Origin: Lepisosteus oculatus | Taxonomy: Eukaryota > Chordata > Actinopteri > Semionotiformes > Lepisosteidae | Assembly (NCBI RefSeq): GCF_040954835.1 | Contig: NC_090697.1 | Location: forward strand, 2,430,501 to 2,494,500 | Reading direction: 5' to 3' | Length of the DNA: 64,000 nucleotides | Shown: positions 37,236 to 49,192 of the stretch, piece by piece | How the letters are laid out: the number at the start of each line of letters is the position of its first letter | Position numbering within the stretch: position 1 is the first letter of the stretch | The notes under the pieces: model-generated | What the model saw: only the letters and a program-made list of their open reading frames with translations | Databases searched by the model: none | Told to the model about the DNA's origin: nothing | Made by a program: the position numbers and the translations under genes

Positions 37236-37259
37236 ACACACACGCGCGCACACACACAA
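37236..37259. repeat. CA/CG microsatellite
   Basis: ACACACACGCGCGCACACACACA, lying inside the left part of the Harbinger element. Confidence 0.8.
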
Positions 37260-37330
37260 TCCTTTAGTCAATCAATCCATTAGTCACATATCTACAAATA
37301 AGCTCAAAATTAAATGTTCCTTCCCTGCAG

Positions 37331-38148
37331 ATCGAGGCAGTCTCACAAATGCAGGGAAAAAAAAAGAAATGGGACGACATTGCAAACTGCATAAGTGCCT
37401 GCAGTGCTTTTAGAAGATCTGGCACAGAAGTCAGAAGAAAATGGCACGACTGTTCAAGTTTGGCGAAAAGGAGGGCAGAGTTGAGGAGAGAGAAGTCCGA
37501 GACTGGTGGAGGGCAGTTACTGACACTGCCTCTCACCCCAGAGGAGGAGAGGGTCCTGGGCATACTGGGGCCATCAGTGACGGAAGGAATATCTGGAGGG
37601 GTAGATGTGTCCTTGAATGAACTTCCATCTACCTCACCACAACCTGCCTCTCCAGTGCATCTTTCCTCACGCTCCAGTACTGGCTCATCTCCAGGGCCCT
37701 CATGCGCAGGGCTCAGTCAAAGGGCCCTACCTGAGAAGGACCGAGAATCGAATCCTTCTGGGTGTGGTGAAGAGCTGGTAGCGCTGGGAAAAGAGAGGCT
37801 TCAGCTAGAGAAAGAACAGCTCCAGCTGAAACAAGAAGAGCTCTAGCAGCGGGAGAGGCACTATCAGGAGCTGGTTCTGCTAAACAAGGCAAAACTGGAC
37901 ATCCTGGCTAAACAGCTCGCATTGGCAGAGGCGCAATTCAACAGGCCCTCCAATCCCGTGCCAATTATGTTGCCCTCAGAACAAGGTAAGTTATGTAATC
38001 AAGTTAAAATGTGGAAAAATGTATAGGCTTTACAGCTATTTCTGTATGACTGATCCATAAAACAAGATCATGACATGTTGTGGCTGTAAGTTTATGTATT
38101 CTCTTTCCAGGCATGGCCACAACAGACCAACTGGAGCCTCGCTCGTGA
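37331..38148 (+). pseudogene. Harbinger Myb/SANT-like DNA-binding protein gene, one in-frame stop
   Basis: A strong acceptor (ccttccctgcag) precedes 37331. The frame then reads IEAVSQMQGKKKKWDDIANC, the late part of a Myb/SANT-like domain, followed by EVRRKWHDCSSLAKRR and a Ser/Pro-rich linker. A Gln/Glu/Leu-rich coiled coil follows (ERLQLEKEQLQLKQEEL). The coiled coil is cut by TAG at 37844-37846, but the same frame continues open (QRERHYQELVLLNK..) to a good donor at 37985/37986. A short last exon (38111-38148, acceptor ctttccag) ends in TGA. Such proteins help Harbinger transposase reach the nucleus and bind its ends. The N-terminal exon is not visible. Apart from the stop the gene is remarkably intact, so the element is fairly young. 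Confidence 0.75.
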
Positions 38149-38457
38149 AATACAGTTACGCGCCCCAGTTGCAAAAGAGTGCAAAGCAAAACAAGAAAAA
38201 GCGCATCTCTGAGGTCAAGACAAAGTTTTGAATTGAGTGGAAACATGGAAATGGTAGGCGGTGTATTTGATGATGTAACAAATAAAACAGAACTGACAAT
38301 GTCAAATAACAAATCATAATGCATATACTGTATTACAAACATAAATAAAAACCATACACCGATTTGAGCAAAAACATTTGTGATATGCCTTCATGCATCT
38401 AAACCTGCCTGCTGAAGTCCCTCTCTCCCAGTAACTCAATAGCAGTGTTTTCTTCCT

Positions 38458-38796
38458 GTGTCTGTCACACCCTCTGCAGCCAGAGGGCGCTCCTTCTCTG
38501 TCCTGTCCCTATTTCCGGTCTGCTGTCCTTCCTGTCACTCTCTTTCCCTTGGGCTTTATATTTCCGGGTCTTGCACTCTGTCCTCGCTCAGCATTGACGT
38601 TCGGATGTCCTGAGACCCGCCTAGCACCAGGGCGCCCCACGTCCGCTCCCTGAGGGCATAGGTTTCTATACGGCATTCCTGAACTCTTTGCACTAATGAG
38701 CCCGGGCCTTTTTCCCGTCTCGCCGCTACGCATAAGGGTCTTTTTCTGCTCTCCTGCTCCCCACGGTTAGTCCCTTTGGACGTCCGTGACAGTGTC
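38458..38796. mobile_element. Solo LTR (329 bp) with GTGTC target duplication, nested in Harbinger
   Basis: The LTR runs from TGTCACACCC (38463) to CGTCCGTGACA (38791), with the canonical TG..CA ends extended to TGTCAC..GTGACA. GTGTC flanks both sides (38458-38462 and 38792-38796). A 5-bp duplication and a TATA-like CTTTATATTT in the middle fit a Gypsy-type LTR retrotransposon reduced to one LTR by recombination. Near its left end GCAGCCAGAGGGCGCTC resembles a CTCF site. No internal coding sequence remains. Confidence 0.85.
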
Positions 38797-38800
38797 CTCG

Positions 38801-39214
38801 TCATCTTCCTCTACAGCATGGGAAAGAAATACGCCAGCGTGCACTGCAGTAGTGTGAAGCATAGCACACAATAACAGCAGCCGTGCTAAGCCCATGGGCA
38901 TCCCCAACGGTCTGCAGGGGTCCACCAGTGGCATCAAACCGGAGGGCTGTCAGGAGCTGCAGGGAGGGAAGGGGAAAAGTTCTGTTGGTTCCTCTTGCCA
39001 ACTCCTCCACCAGACCAAGGAGGGTCACCATTTCACCCCTGGGCACCCTGTATCTCTCTATTAACAAGTTGTCGCTGAGAGAGTCTAGGGGGTTCATATT
39101 TGACTGCACAGCAGCAGCATTAAGACGAACGGCTAGACTTTGTGGATGGCGCAGTAGTCTCAAATGGTGCTTCTGATTCCATACCAGTATTCTTTGGACC
39201 ACAACCATCTTCAC
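38801..39214 (-). pseudogene. Harbinger transposase (HARBI1-like), N-terminal part
   Basis: The minus-strand frame contains NLLIERYRVPRGEMVTLLGLV, FPLPSLQLLTALRFDATGG and QTVGDAHGLSTAAV. These correspond to the N-terminal helix-turn-helix region of Harbinger transposases (LRFYATGSFQ..VGDxHGVS). The frame then degenerates and stops at 38801, just before the LTR insertion. The DDE nuclease domain should follow, but only about 110 bp of Harbinger sequence lies beyond the LTR, so the core was deleted. A C-terminal scrap (IELLGERDFSRQV then stop) is readable at about 38,400-38,440. Confidence 0.8.
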
Positions 39215-39529
39215 TCCTGGTGCATGATCATCATCACCAATCTTCCCCTATTTATTTTTTTGAATGATTAACATGCGAGTCTGATTGGTTAAGTCATAAT
39301 GTGGCTGAGTGGATTACAGACTTGCTTAATAATTACAGCCAATTATTTTTGTTACCTCTATGCTGAAGGAAGAGTGAATTAAAAAGCATAACAAGGATTA
39401 TAGGCTACAAAATCATAATAAATATGCAAATATAATAATAATTTGCCCTCAGTCTTTATGCCTAGAACAGGCGCATCAGTGAGTATTTTTGTGCTGAAAT
39501 TAGCAGCCTTTTGGGAAACGTACACCGGA

Positions 39530-40335
39530 TTGATAATTTAATTTTTCTCTCACAGATCCAAACATCTCTTTTACAATGTAATCCTTGTTAGACTTATTAT
39601 AAAACCAGGCCAGTGCTGGAGTCTAGAATGTAGAAAGTGCTCTATATTATGAAAATACTCATATGTGTGGAACAAATTTACCCTGTAAAAGGTGTTTTTA
39701 AAGCACAATCTCCGCAATACATGTAATGTGACAATTGCTTTTTTCCTATATTCCCGATAGTACTAAAATGACATTGCACCATACCAACTGACACTTTAAG
39801 CTATGAAAGAAAGCATTTTTAATACGATGTTGGTGGCATTTGTGCCAAAATCAATTTACTTCAAATTTGTGCTGACTGAGCAAGAGTTGCCAAATTGGCA
39901 ACACAATGAACATACAGTATGCAGGCAGTTCCTTCACGGATGAAAATGAGTTCAAAAGTGATGTGCCCAGGGGGCTCTTTATCTTTCATTCCTAAACTCC
40001 CGGGTGAGGTTTCATCTCCAGGTATTCACAATCAGCCACCTGGCATTGTTTCTCTTCTTTTGCCAAGTGCTGAAAACATTAAGTACATTTGTATCTGTTT
40101 TGCACTTCAATTTTAAATTTAAATACCTTCTAAAACGAATTTGTTTTCTAACTAGGAGATGTCTGACTTGCAATATAATGGGAGAAGGGTCCACAGACTC
40201 AACAGAGAACTGCAAGCTTAACAGCAATCTTACTTGCTATAAGTAAAGTTTTGAAAATAGTGAACCTAATTTATAAGAATAACTACAAAACAATGACTGT
40301 TTAACCTATGTTCCAGAATTCTTTAAATAAGCAAC
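39530..40335. other. AT-rich, nothing recognised
   Basis: No gene or named repeat seen between the Harbinger element and the CR1-like fragment. Confidence 0.4.
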
Positions 40336-40339
40336 GAGG

Positions 40340-40870
40340 ATAGTATATAAAAGCACAGCTTATGATGTGATAAATTTAGACTTCCATAAAGCTTTGGATC
40401 AGGTTCCTCATAAAAGTTTCAATCTCCAAATAGAAACTAAAGGGAGATAAAATCTGCTCGGAGGTTGGAAGCTGGTTAAAGAACATGGAGCGGTGTGTCA
40501 ACGTAAGGGGAACGAAATCTAATTGGGCAGATATAGGCAGCGGTGTCCCACACTGATTACTCTCAGGCTCTTTGCGGCTCCTGTACCACCATCTTTTTTC
40601 TTTCTAGTGTGTTTCAGAAACGAGTTAAATGTGCTGATGATCCAAGAATCGGAGGCTTGGCAAACAAACAAATTGAGGCAAAGGAATTCCAAAAGGACTA
40701 TTACCGCCTGTTCAGAATATTGTGTTCTGAACAACCGTTGTGTTGGCCACCGTGGCTCAAGAGGATATTACAGCCTTCGAGAGAGTTCTAAGAAGAGCAG
40801 GAACATGATTGTTGACTAGACTTGTCTCCTCAGGAAATTGGCACATACAGATCGGTCAAGGAAGCTAAAA
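40340..40870 (+). mobile_element. CR1/L2-type LINE fragment
   Basis: The plus strand reads DVINLDFHKALDQVPHKS at about 40,357-40,413, matching the reverse-transcriptase motif DVVYLDFQKAFDKVPHK. Near 40,637 it reads DDPRIGGLANK, matching FADDTKIGGLA. Frameshifts lie between. The tail up to about 40,870 resembles the 3' region of the same family. Truncated at the 5' side. Confidence 0.7.
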
Positions 40871-43800
40871 ATGTCTGGGTTGTTTGGCCACCTCTTGTCT
40901 GCAGGCTTTCTTGCATTCTTTGTCATTGTCTTTCATTTTCTAGTTTCGTTAGGGCTAAATAACAGAGCTGCAACAAGGAGTATTTATATAGAATCTATTT
41001 CACCTGTTTCTTTCAACTATCACATATTTTCAAGTCAGAGGAATGTGCAAGACTCACTGATGAAATAAAGGGAATTTAAAAAATATATATTTGTTATGCC
41101 AAGGTGTGCCAGAATAAGTGGAGGAGTTGCAAATGGCTAATGTACTGTAAGCTCTTCAGTAGGAGGGAGAAAAGTAATTTCATTTTGGATTGAATTTTAT
41201 TCATCAAATATCAAAGGTTGAGCAAAGAATGACCCTTAAAATGGAAAACAAAACAGTGTGTCAGGGTTAGCAGGGGCAGCAGTCTAATTCAATAACTTTC
41301 AGGCCTCTGGAGCTCTGGGCTGAAATCTGGCTTGAGTTATGAGTTAATTATGCTTCGTGGTCTCAGCGTAGTCCCTAGTGAACTTAATCTTACATAGTAA
41401 ACCGCAGCCCAGTTTAACACATTATTCAGTGGTTCTACTTGTACTTATCATTCTATGTACTGGAATAAAAGAGGACACCTTTAGGTCAACGTTAAATGTA
41501 CATTGTCAGAGCTACACTAAAGTCCTTGTCAAACCTATTGCTATGACTGGGGAAAAGCACTCACAGTAAATTGTAAGATTGCATATTAAATTAGAAGAGG
41601 CACTCTAATATACCAAGATACCTTGGTTGAGCTCAACCTACTACTAGTATCTTTTAATTTCACCTACTATATTAACTCAAAGAATTCTCACCATTACCAT
41701 TCTGTTCTAGCCCATAGGCAGTCCGTCACATTTTCCTGCTTTGTATCAAACAGTACAGCAATTTGCAAACAGTGGGAATGAATCAGTAAGCCAGAACATA
41801 TTTCTAGAAAGCCCTGAGTGAGCTGACCAGTGAACTGAAGCTTATGTAACCACGATCATAATCATCTGGTCCAGCCAATTTCTTATCAGTGCATTACATT
41901 AGGCTGACTAATTTCTGTTTTTGTAAGACTCTTGCTGATAGAAGTGGAGGTCGTGTGATCAACACATAATTACAATCAGCATTATCTTCATCATCAGACG
42001 CTGGCTGGTGTAATTGTGTTGTGTTGGATGTGGTGCTAACACAGTTCCACAGCCAGTCACAGCAACCAATATAATAGAGCTCTAAACAGGCACCATGTGC
42101 AATCTACTCTGTGATTCAGAAGAGTTTTTCATGACTGTAAAAGTCTGTTGTATGATGCGAAGCATACTGGTAAAAGTAAATGAAAGGGAGGCGTAACAAT
42201 GTATTTCATTATCAACATCTTCTCTGTATAATCCCAGGAAACCAGGAAAAAATATAACTTTTTTTATAGCTATTTACCCAGCTTTTCTCTTTCATTAACC
42301 TGAAACACTCCTGTCTACCCAGTGTTCAATTCTAACGATGTCTGCAAAGAAGAAAGCATTTATGAAAGAGTTCAATAATCAATCTTGTTTTTTTTAATGC
42401 TGTCGCTTCTGATTTCCTTTTCTTTAAAATTTCACCACAGGAAAAAATGTGTTACAGGGAAGCAGTTTACTTTAACCTGATTTTTCATGTTATTTCTGTT
42501 CTGAACATGCTGTACGTCTACGTAATCAGGCTTATATGTTGCTGCTTCTGCTAAAATGATGTTTTTATGTTAATTCTGCATTTCTGCAAAAATCCTAGAA
42601 GCGTATCATCTGAAAGAGAAGAGATGTGCTGGGAATCAAATGTGTTTTAGACCTTGTGTGGAGGCATTGGATTGGTGAATTACTTACAGTACATGATTAT
42701 ATTCCTCAAGATGTTTGTGTCATTTATAAAGTGCACCTTAAGATTGCCAGAATGACTATTATTTTGCCATTCCTCATTTTTATGTTTCTATTTCTTCTTG
42801 GGAATATGCACTGCATTTGTATTTCACCAATTGGAGTACTGTGTAGAAATGGTCAATACATCACAAATACAGCGCATACTGTGAAACATTTATTTTCTAA
42901 AAAACAGGAATTCATTAAACTCCTCCTAAAAAAGACTCTTAAAAGTTTGTGTCAGAGTTTGGAAAACAAAGTGTCTCTATTTAATTAAACTAATTATAGT
43001 TTAAATAAATCTGTTAATTCAGTACACAGTACAGTGGCATTTTATCAGGCTAGCAATCTGGAATAAATTAAAAACACAACTGAAACAATTTAGTATTAAG
43101 AGAAAGCAGCAATATGTGCCAGTCACATTCCACACTTTTGTTGGATAGGCTTTCCCAGAAGACTGGCCCGTTGTAAATGGAGACTGTACAAGGAATTGAA
43201 CAGGCAGTCAGCTGATCTATGAAAGACCTGAACTCCCAAGTTTTTCCCACACCCCTCTCAATCTCAGGGAATGTGCTAAACCTAAAAATTCCAAACTGTT
43301 TCTCCTGTCTAATAACATCTCTACAAGATGTAGGGTTCTGCATTTACAAGTCCACTAACAAAGCGTGAACTCTGAAAAAAGGAATGGTGTCAATACGTGA
43401 TTGAAATACTTAATTGTAAATTATTCTGAAACGATTGTCATCCTATTGTGTTTCAAGAACTACAATAATATCCAGCATTTCTGTCTTTCAGGAAGATGGG
43501 ATAGATTTCTGACCTAGTCTGAGAACTTGAATAAAAGGCTTTTTCTTCATTAAAAATGTTTTGATCATATGCCAAATCGGAATGGCTTCTAAAGAGCTAG
43601 GTTTAAGAAAGACTTAATATTTGACATTTTGAGGACTGAGGCTGAGGAAGTGTTCATAGTCATTCACTCTGATCTTAGGAGCAAAAATACATTGGACTCA
43701 TTGAAAAGATAATCATTGCAGAAGACACCAGTGAGAAGGTTTTCGCATATGTGGTATGTTATCTCATACCAGGGCCAGTTTCTAATCAATGACACCGACG

Positions 43801-44068
43801 ATAGGATAATGTTTATGATGTTTAAAGGTAAGGTGAAGCAACAATCGTGCTGCAAAATGATTTTAAGACCATGCTTTGCAAAGGAGTTACAGTACTTGCT
43901 AGCCAAGTACTGTTTTGAGGCAGGGCTTCATTAACATTTCTGTATGAAGTGCTTTTGATGAAGGCAAAATAAATGTCTTTGCTTATTCATGAATATTACC
44001 AGGGCATTTACAATGATGCCCTCAAATCCCATACAGTACCTCCCATGTCCCATGGAAGGATATAATTA
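40871..44068. other. Gene desert, nothing recognised
   Basis: AT-rich sequence. A 120-codon ORF at 42,626-42,988 has no family resemblance and ordinary AT-driven hydrophobic composition; not called. Confidence 0.4.
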
Positions 44069-44660
44069 GCCAGCAGCCATATCAATCTGCATCTCACAGC
44101 TGGCAGCCCACTGAAGCTCAGCAGGTGTGAGCCTGGTCAGTACCTGGATGGGAGACCTCCTGGGAAAAACTAAGGTTGCTGCTGGAAGAGGTGTAAGTGA
44201 GGCCAGCAGGGGGCACTCACCCTGCAGTCTGTGTGGGTCCTAATGCCCCAGTATAGTGACAGGGACACTATACTGTATATACAGTAGGTGCCGTCCTTTC
44301 GATGAGACATAAAACCAGGGTCCTGACTCTCTGTGATCATTAAAAATCCCAGAGCGTTTCTCAAAAAGAGTAGGGGTGTAACCCTGGCGTCCTGGCCAAA
44401 TTTCCCATTGACCCTTTCCAATCATGGCCTCCTAAAAATCCCCATCTACGGTATGTACTGGTGTCATTACTCTGTTCTCCTCCCCACTGATAGCTGGTGT
44501 GTGGTGAGAGATCTGGTGCACTATGGCTGCCGTCGCATCGTCCAGGTGGGGCTGCACACTGGTGGTGGTGGAGGGGATCCCCATTACCTGTAAAGCGCTT
44601 TGAGTGGAGTGTCCAGAAAAGCACTATATAAGGGTAAGAAATTATTATTATTAATTATAA
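44069..44660 (+). mobile_element. 5S rRNA-derived SINE (copy B) with CTCF-like site
   Basis: The head CAGCAGCCATATCAATCTGCA..GGCAGCCCACTGAAGCTCAGCAGG..GGTCAGTACCTGGATGGGAGAC follows 5S rRNA. Body and tail agree with copy A (CCAGTATAGTGACAGGGACAC, GTAAAGCGCTTTGAGTGGAG, AAAAGCACTATATAA, ATTATTATT). Between head and body, CCAGCAGGGGGCACTC (44203-44218) is a near-perfect CTCF core that the other copies lack in this form. Confidence 0.85.
44203..44218 (+). promoter_or_regulatory. CTCF-like core motif within SINE
   Basis: CCAGCAGGGGGCACTC matches the vertebrate CTCF core (CCANNAGGGGGCGCT) at almost every constrained position. Binding is not shown by the sequence alone. Confidence 0.5.
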
Positions 44661-45769
44661 TTGTGAATATAATTGTAATCCAGAAAGAAAAAAAGTTAAC
44701 AATATATTCCTCATCCCCGGCTCCTCTACATATTACTTGTTATTTCATAAAATATCTACAGTTGTTGGATGTATTTTTAAGGTAAGAACAATGTATCTTA
44801 CTGTTTGCAAGTCATGGCACAATGTGGTGGGTGTAATTACTAGCTTACCATATGGTATGTAAAAATTGTCAAGTAGTTTCAAAAACGTCAGGAAGACAAT
44901 CACAGATTCAGCTTAAACATTAGGTAGGGTAAATGTAGGTTTACTCTGTACAATTTGGCAGCAACATCTTTTCTCTTTTTCTTACCAATATTCTGACTAA
45001 AAGACTTTACATTTCTGAGTGCTATGGCTCACAAGGGGAGAGCAGAGCATGTTTCTTGCAGAGCTCAAATACCAGGAGTCACAACAACACAGCACAGCAA
45101 CCTGAGAGCTGCATCTTTCAGGAACGCAACATAACATCTGAGCTTCTTGAATATGACCTTTTCTGCCTTAAGGATATCCTTAGTAATGTGGTTAATACTG
45201 TATATAAAAACTTATAATGTTATAATGCTGAGTATTGCAGACCACATCACAAGAAATTCCAGGAAACAATAATCCATGCAGAAACAGAAGAGCTGTATTT
45301 AGAAAAGCTCAATATCTGCATAAAAATGATTTGCACTCTTGGAGGCTGTCCAGGAGTAACGCATTGACAGCTGACAGATGAAGTCACCACCTTCTGTGTG
45401 CCAAAGAAAGTCTGAGGTAGAGGCAAACAGTGTGGTGGAGTAACCTATTCACAGATTAATGCCGTGTTCAATCCAGTTGGTTTGTTTTTGCACTGTTTGA
45501 GGAAAGTGTAATGAAATAAAAAGGATGAGGTTCTTGAGATTTTTCTTTTCTATTTCCAAGAGAAAGGTGATCGGTGTCAATTTTCCAGCAGGCCAATACA
45601 AGACCACACACAGCTGTGGCACTGCAATGTCATGACTTCAAGAAAACAATGTTGAAATCTTGTGGTGGCCATTTTTTTTCTCCTGACTGAAGTTCAACAG
45701 AAATCTGTGGGATCAACTCAACAATCCCATGAAGAGGAAACAGCAGCGAGCGGCCAATCTCAGCAGGTA
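44661..45769. other. Unassigned sequence between two SINEs
   Basis: No gene or further repeat recognised. Confidence 0.4.
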
Positions 45770-46335
45770 TATCAGCAGCTCTATCACCCTGCAACTCATC
45801 TGGCAGCCCACTGAAGCTCAGCAGGAGTGAGCCTGGCCAGTACCTAGATAGGAGACTCCTGGGAAAGCTAAGGTTGCTGCTGGAAGAGGTGTTAGTGGGG
45901 ACAGTAGGGGTGCTCACTGTGCGGTCTGTGTGGGTCCCAGTGCAGTAGTATAGTAATCACAACGCTATGCTGTAAACAGGCGCTGTCCTTCTGATGAGAC
46001 ATACTGTAAAACCAAGGTCCTGACTCTCTGTGGTCATTAAAAATCACAGGGTGTTTCTTGAAAAGAGTAGGGCTGTTATGCCAGTGTCCTGGCCAAATTT
46101 TCCCCAGGCCTTTACCAATCATGGCCTCCTAATAATACTCAATTATGAACTGGCTTAATCGCTCTGTTCTCCTCCCCACTGGTAGCTGTTGTGTGAGGAG
46201 CGAACTGGCACAGTCTGGCTGCCATTGCATCATCCAGGTGGGGCTGCACACAGTTGGTGGTGGAGGGCAGTCCCCCTCTGGAGTGTCCAGAAAAGCACTT
46301 TATAAATGTAAGGATTATTATTAGTTATTATTAAT
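45770..46335 (+). mobile_element. 5S rRNA-derived SINE (copy C)
   Basis: CAGCAGCTCTATCACCCTGCAACTC, CTGAAGCTCAGCAGG and GGCCAGTACCTAGATAGGAGAC form the 5S-like head. The body (GATGAGACATACTGTAAAACC, CTCCTCCCCACTGGTAGCTG) and tail (CCAGAAAAGCACTTTATAAATG..ATTATTA) follow. It is more diverged than copy B and lies only 1.1 kb from it, in the same orientation. Confidence 0.8.
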
Positions 46336-48791
46336 CTCTGACCATCGCCTACAGCTGCATTGGAAGAAGAGGGTAACATTCCCCAGGGTTGATCAGATCT
46401 GTGACTCAGCACTGCCAGAACTGTGATAATACCCAGGAAGACTGTACCAGAAACTAACTTTGTAATGTTTTCATTTTGACTGAATGGTACATGTTACGGT
46501 TTTTAATCTTTGTTTTTGTTCAATTTTCTGTGACTTTATATGATACCTATGTTTAAAATATTTGATCAAATCTTATAGACTTACATATTGTATTTCATTT
46601 GTGCGTTAGTATATATAATAGGACTTTGACCTTAAGTAAAGAAAGTTGCTGGTGGTTTTGTGAATAAAACAGTGTACAAATGAAGAGGTGAAAAAAATTC
46701 ATGTGACACACTACATGCCAGATGCAGTAGTGTCTAACAGGCAGTTAGACACATTGTATTATTAAATTATGTCGGGTTGTTTTGGAAGTGGCTAAAACTC
46801 CCATTTGAAAAATAATCTTTGAAATTTGAACATTTCTGATAGAGCAAATCTGCCACAAAAAGTGTGTCCCACCTGAAAAGACGTTTCTTATGGGACACAC
46901 ACATGGTGTAAAAATCATCACAACATGTACAGAGTTACACTTGTAAAACTGCTTGTCTTTAATATCACAATGTATATTGATCTAAATGACACTGCTGTCA
47001 CTGTACATTGTTGACATTGTGTAAACAATAAGGAAATCCAGTAGACATAAGCAATAATGTGGTAATATGCCGCTATTGTTAGGCTTTCACAATGAAAAGA
47101 AATCAAATGAAACAGTTCTCCAGTAAGTCTTAACCTTGGTGTGTTACTATAAAATTACATTAATTTAAAAGAAGTGTAGCATACAAAAATGGTGCAAATT
47201 TTGGGAAAAAAAGATTAATCACAGTAAATCCATAATACCAGAATCATGGAAACATGGGCTAACAATGAATTGCTGCATAAATTTACATGAATATCTTAAG
47301 CTTTTATGAGAGTAAAATAAAGTTGCAAGTGCAGAATAAAGTTGTTAATCATATTTTGAGGATATCAACTTTCAGTGATGATAAAAGTTAATTCAGAAAA
47401 TCTACTGTACATAAAACCTCTTGGTTTTTCTCTTTTAATTTAACTTTCCTAATCTGACTTGCTACCCATTATCAGTCTTTTGTTCACCATTGTTCTTAGA
47501 AACTACTTGTGCAGTCAGCCGATATCAGGAAAAAAATGCCACATGAGCACAGTCAAGACAAGGCTGCATTTCACTGATGGAAATTAGGCTGAAACTGGCC
47601 TACTGTATGTTAACTAAAGTTTAGATTGCTTGTTTATTTACTCAGCCTCCAGTTTGTGCTGCCAAAATTATGCCTAGATTGTTTTCTTTTAGCTACGGGA
47701 TCTAATTGGATTTGCTACAGGTCTAGTATTCAAAATAGATGCTTCGGTAATATAGTTTGAAAGTAATCAATAAATAGCTCAGAGTTTAGTACTCTAGGTA
47801 CTCAACTCAGCAAGTTTTGTTTTCTGCTGAGCACAAGCTCTCTTGTGGCAGGCACATTTATCTTTGGCAAGCTCCATTGTCATCCTAGCCTTCTGACATG
47901 TGACACTTCTGTGGTTTACAGAACAGACAATGTCTCCTGCTAGCTATTGTTAAGTACTATTTATAAAGCAAGAAAGTGGTGAGAGAAAAAACAACCACAT
48001 GGGTCCCATGGTGGTATATCTCTGACCTGAGTTTCGAATAACATGCATGTGAAGCGAACGGAGCATATAATCTCGTGTACGGAAATTACTCTTCTGTGCA
48101 ATGCGAAAAAAGAGGCTTCACTAGAAGCCTCACCATCTTCTGTTTTGAATGAGATGCATATAGTGTACCAACTGGTTGCATAATAGAAAAACTTGATTTT
48201 AGTGCAGATTATCTAGGAAGGGTCTATACTGAGATTTGCCCCCAAGGCAATGATAAAGAGGGCACAGGTGCTATATCTGGCTGTAAGTGACACAGATCTT
48301 TAAGAATGTTTCTCTGGATAGCTGTTCAAAGGACTCAATCACCATAGAATTGGAATGCCTGATAACAAGAAAAGGTTTCTTGTTACAGGAAACTGTAGTA
48401 ACTTCATGCAGCAAGTTCGGACAGGGTGGTCAGGTCGAAATAGCTTGAAATATCTCAGTCTCAAATCTACAGGACGTTCTATAAAAAAAAGTAATGACAT
48501 AATTCTGAAGGTATATTTTAGTACAGGGCACCCTTTAAGAAAATAGGATAACTTCAGCCCTGTTTGGTTTTAAAAAGAATTGGTACAGCTAAAGAACAGC
48601 AGTCTGCACTCATGGAACATCACAGTGTCTTTGTCTCTTACAGGGGAATAACATTTACATGTCGAATTTGTGCTCAATCTGCTATATTCCCTTAATCACA
48701 GGGATCTTGTTGCTGAAGAAACCTTGATGTTTTTTTTCATCATTTTTAATCATTTTAGTGACACTACTAGAAGCTGGGTTGAGGTTTCCAA
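46336..48791. other. Gene desert, nothing recognised
   Basis: AT-rich, no coding pattern or named repeat. Confidence 0.4.
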
Positions 48792-49192
48792 AATAATAAT
48801 AATTCCAGTACACTCACCACACACAAACTATCAGTGGGGAGGAGAACAGAGGGATGGGGATTACTAGGCCATGATGTGTAAAGGCCAGTGGGAGGTGTGG
48901 CCAGGACACCTGGGGAACGCTCCTATTTCTTTCAAAAAACACTTGATTTTTAATGACCACAAAGAGTCAGGACCTCAGTTTGCATCTCAAACCTTTTAAC
49001 AGTAGAGTGTCCCCGTCACTATACTGGGGTATTAGGATTCACACAGACTGCAGAGTGACCCCACTTACACCACCTCCAGCAGCAACCTAAGCTTTTCCCA
49101 GAAGTCTGCCATCCAGGTGCTGACCAGGCTCACACCTTCTGAGCTTCAGTGGGCTGCCAGGTATGAGCTGCAGGGTATAACTGTGGCTGTAA
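48792..49192 (-). mobile_element. 5S rRNA-derived SINE (copy D), partial
   Basis: In antisense: ACTCACCACACACAAACTATCAGTGGGGAGGAGAACAGAG, then CAGGACACC..ATACTGGGGTATTAGGATTCACACAGACTGCAG, and the 5S-like head CAGGTGCTGACCAGGCTCACACC..GAGCTTCAGTGGGCTGCC. The 3' tail with the ATT repeat is missing or reduced to AATAATAATAATT. Confidence 0.8.

Larger units (their letters stand above)
36968..39527. mobile_element. PIF/Harbinger DNA transposon with nested solo LTR
   Basis: The left end GGGGTGGGTTTCCCGAAAA (36968-36986) and the right end TTTTGGGAAACGTACACC (about 39510-39526) are imperfect inverted repeats of the GGGTTTCCC type common in fish Harbingers. Inside are the two genes such elements carry. 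A Myb/SANT-like protein is on the plus strand (37331-38148). A HARBI1-like transposase is on the minus strand (38801-39214, plus a possible C-terminal scrap before 38460). The transposase has lost its catalytic DDE core and is interrupted by a 329-bp LTR. I could not confirm the expected 3-bp TWA target duplication. Confidence 0.75.

Noticed and set aside
38004-38342. 112-codon minus-strand ORF
   Set aside because: Antisense of the Harbinger Myb gene's last exon and 3' end; no resemblance to the transposase that should be on this strand.
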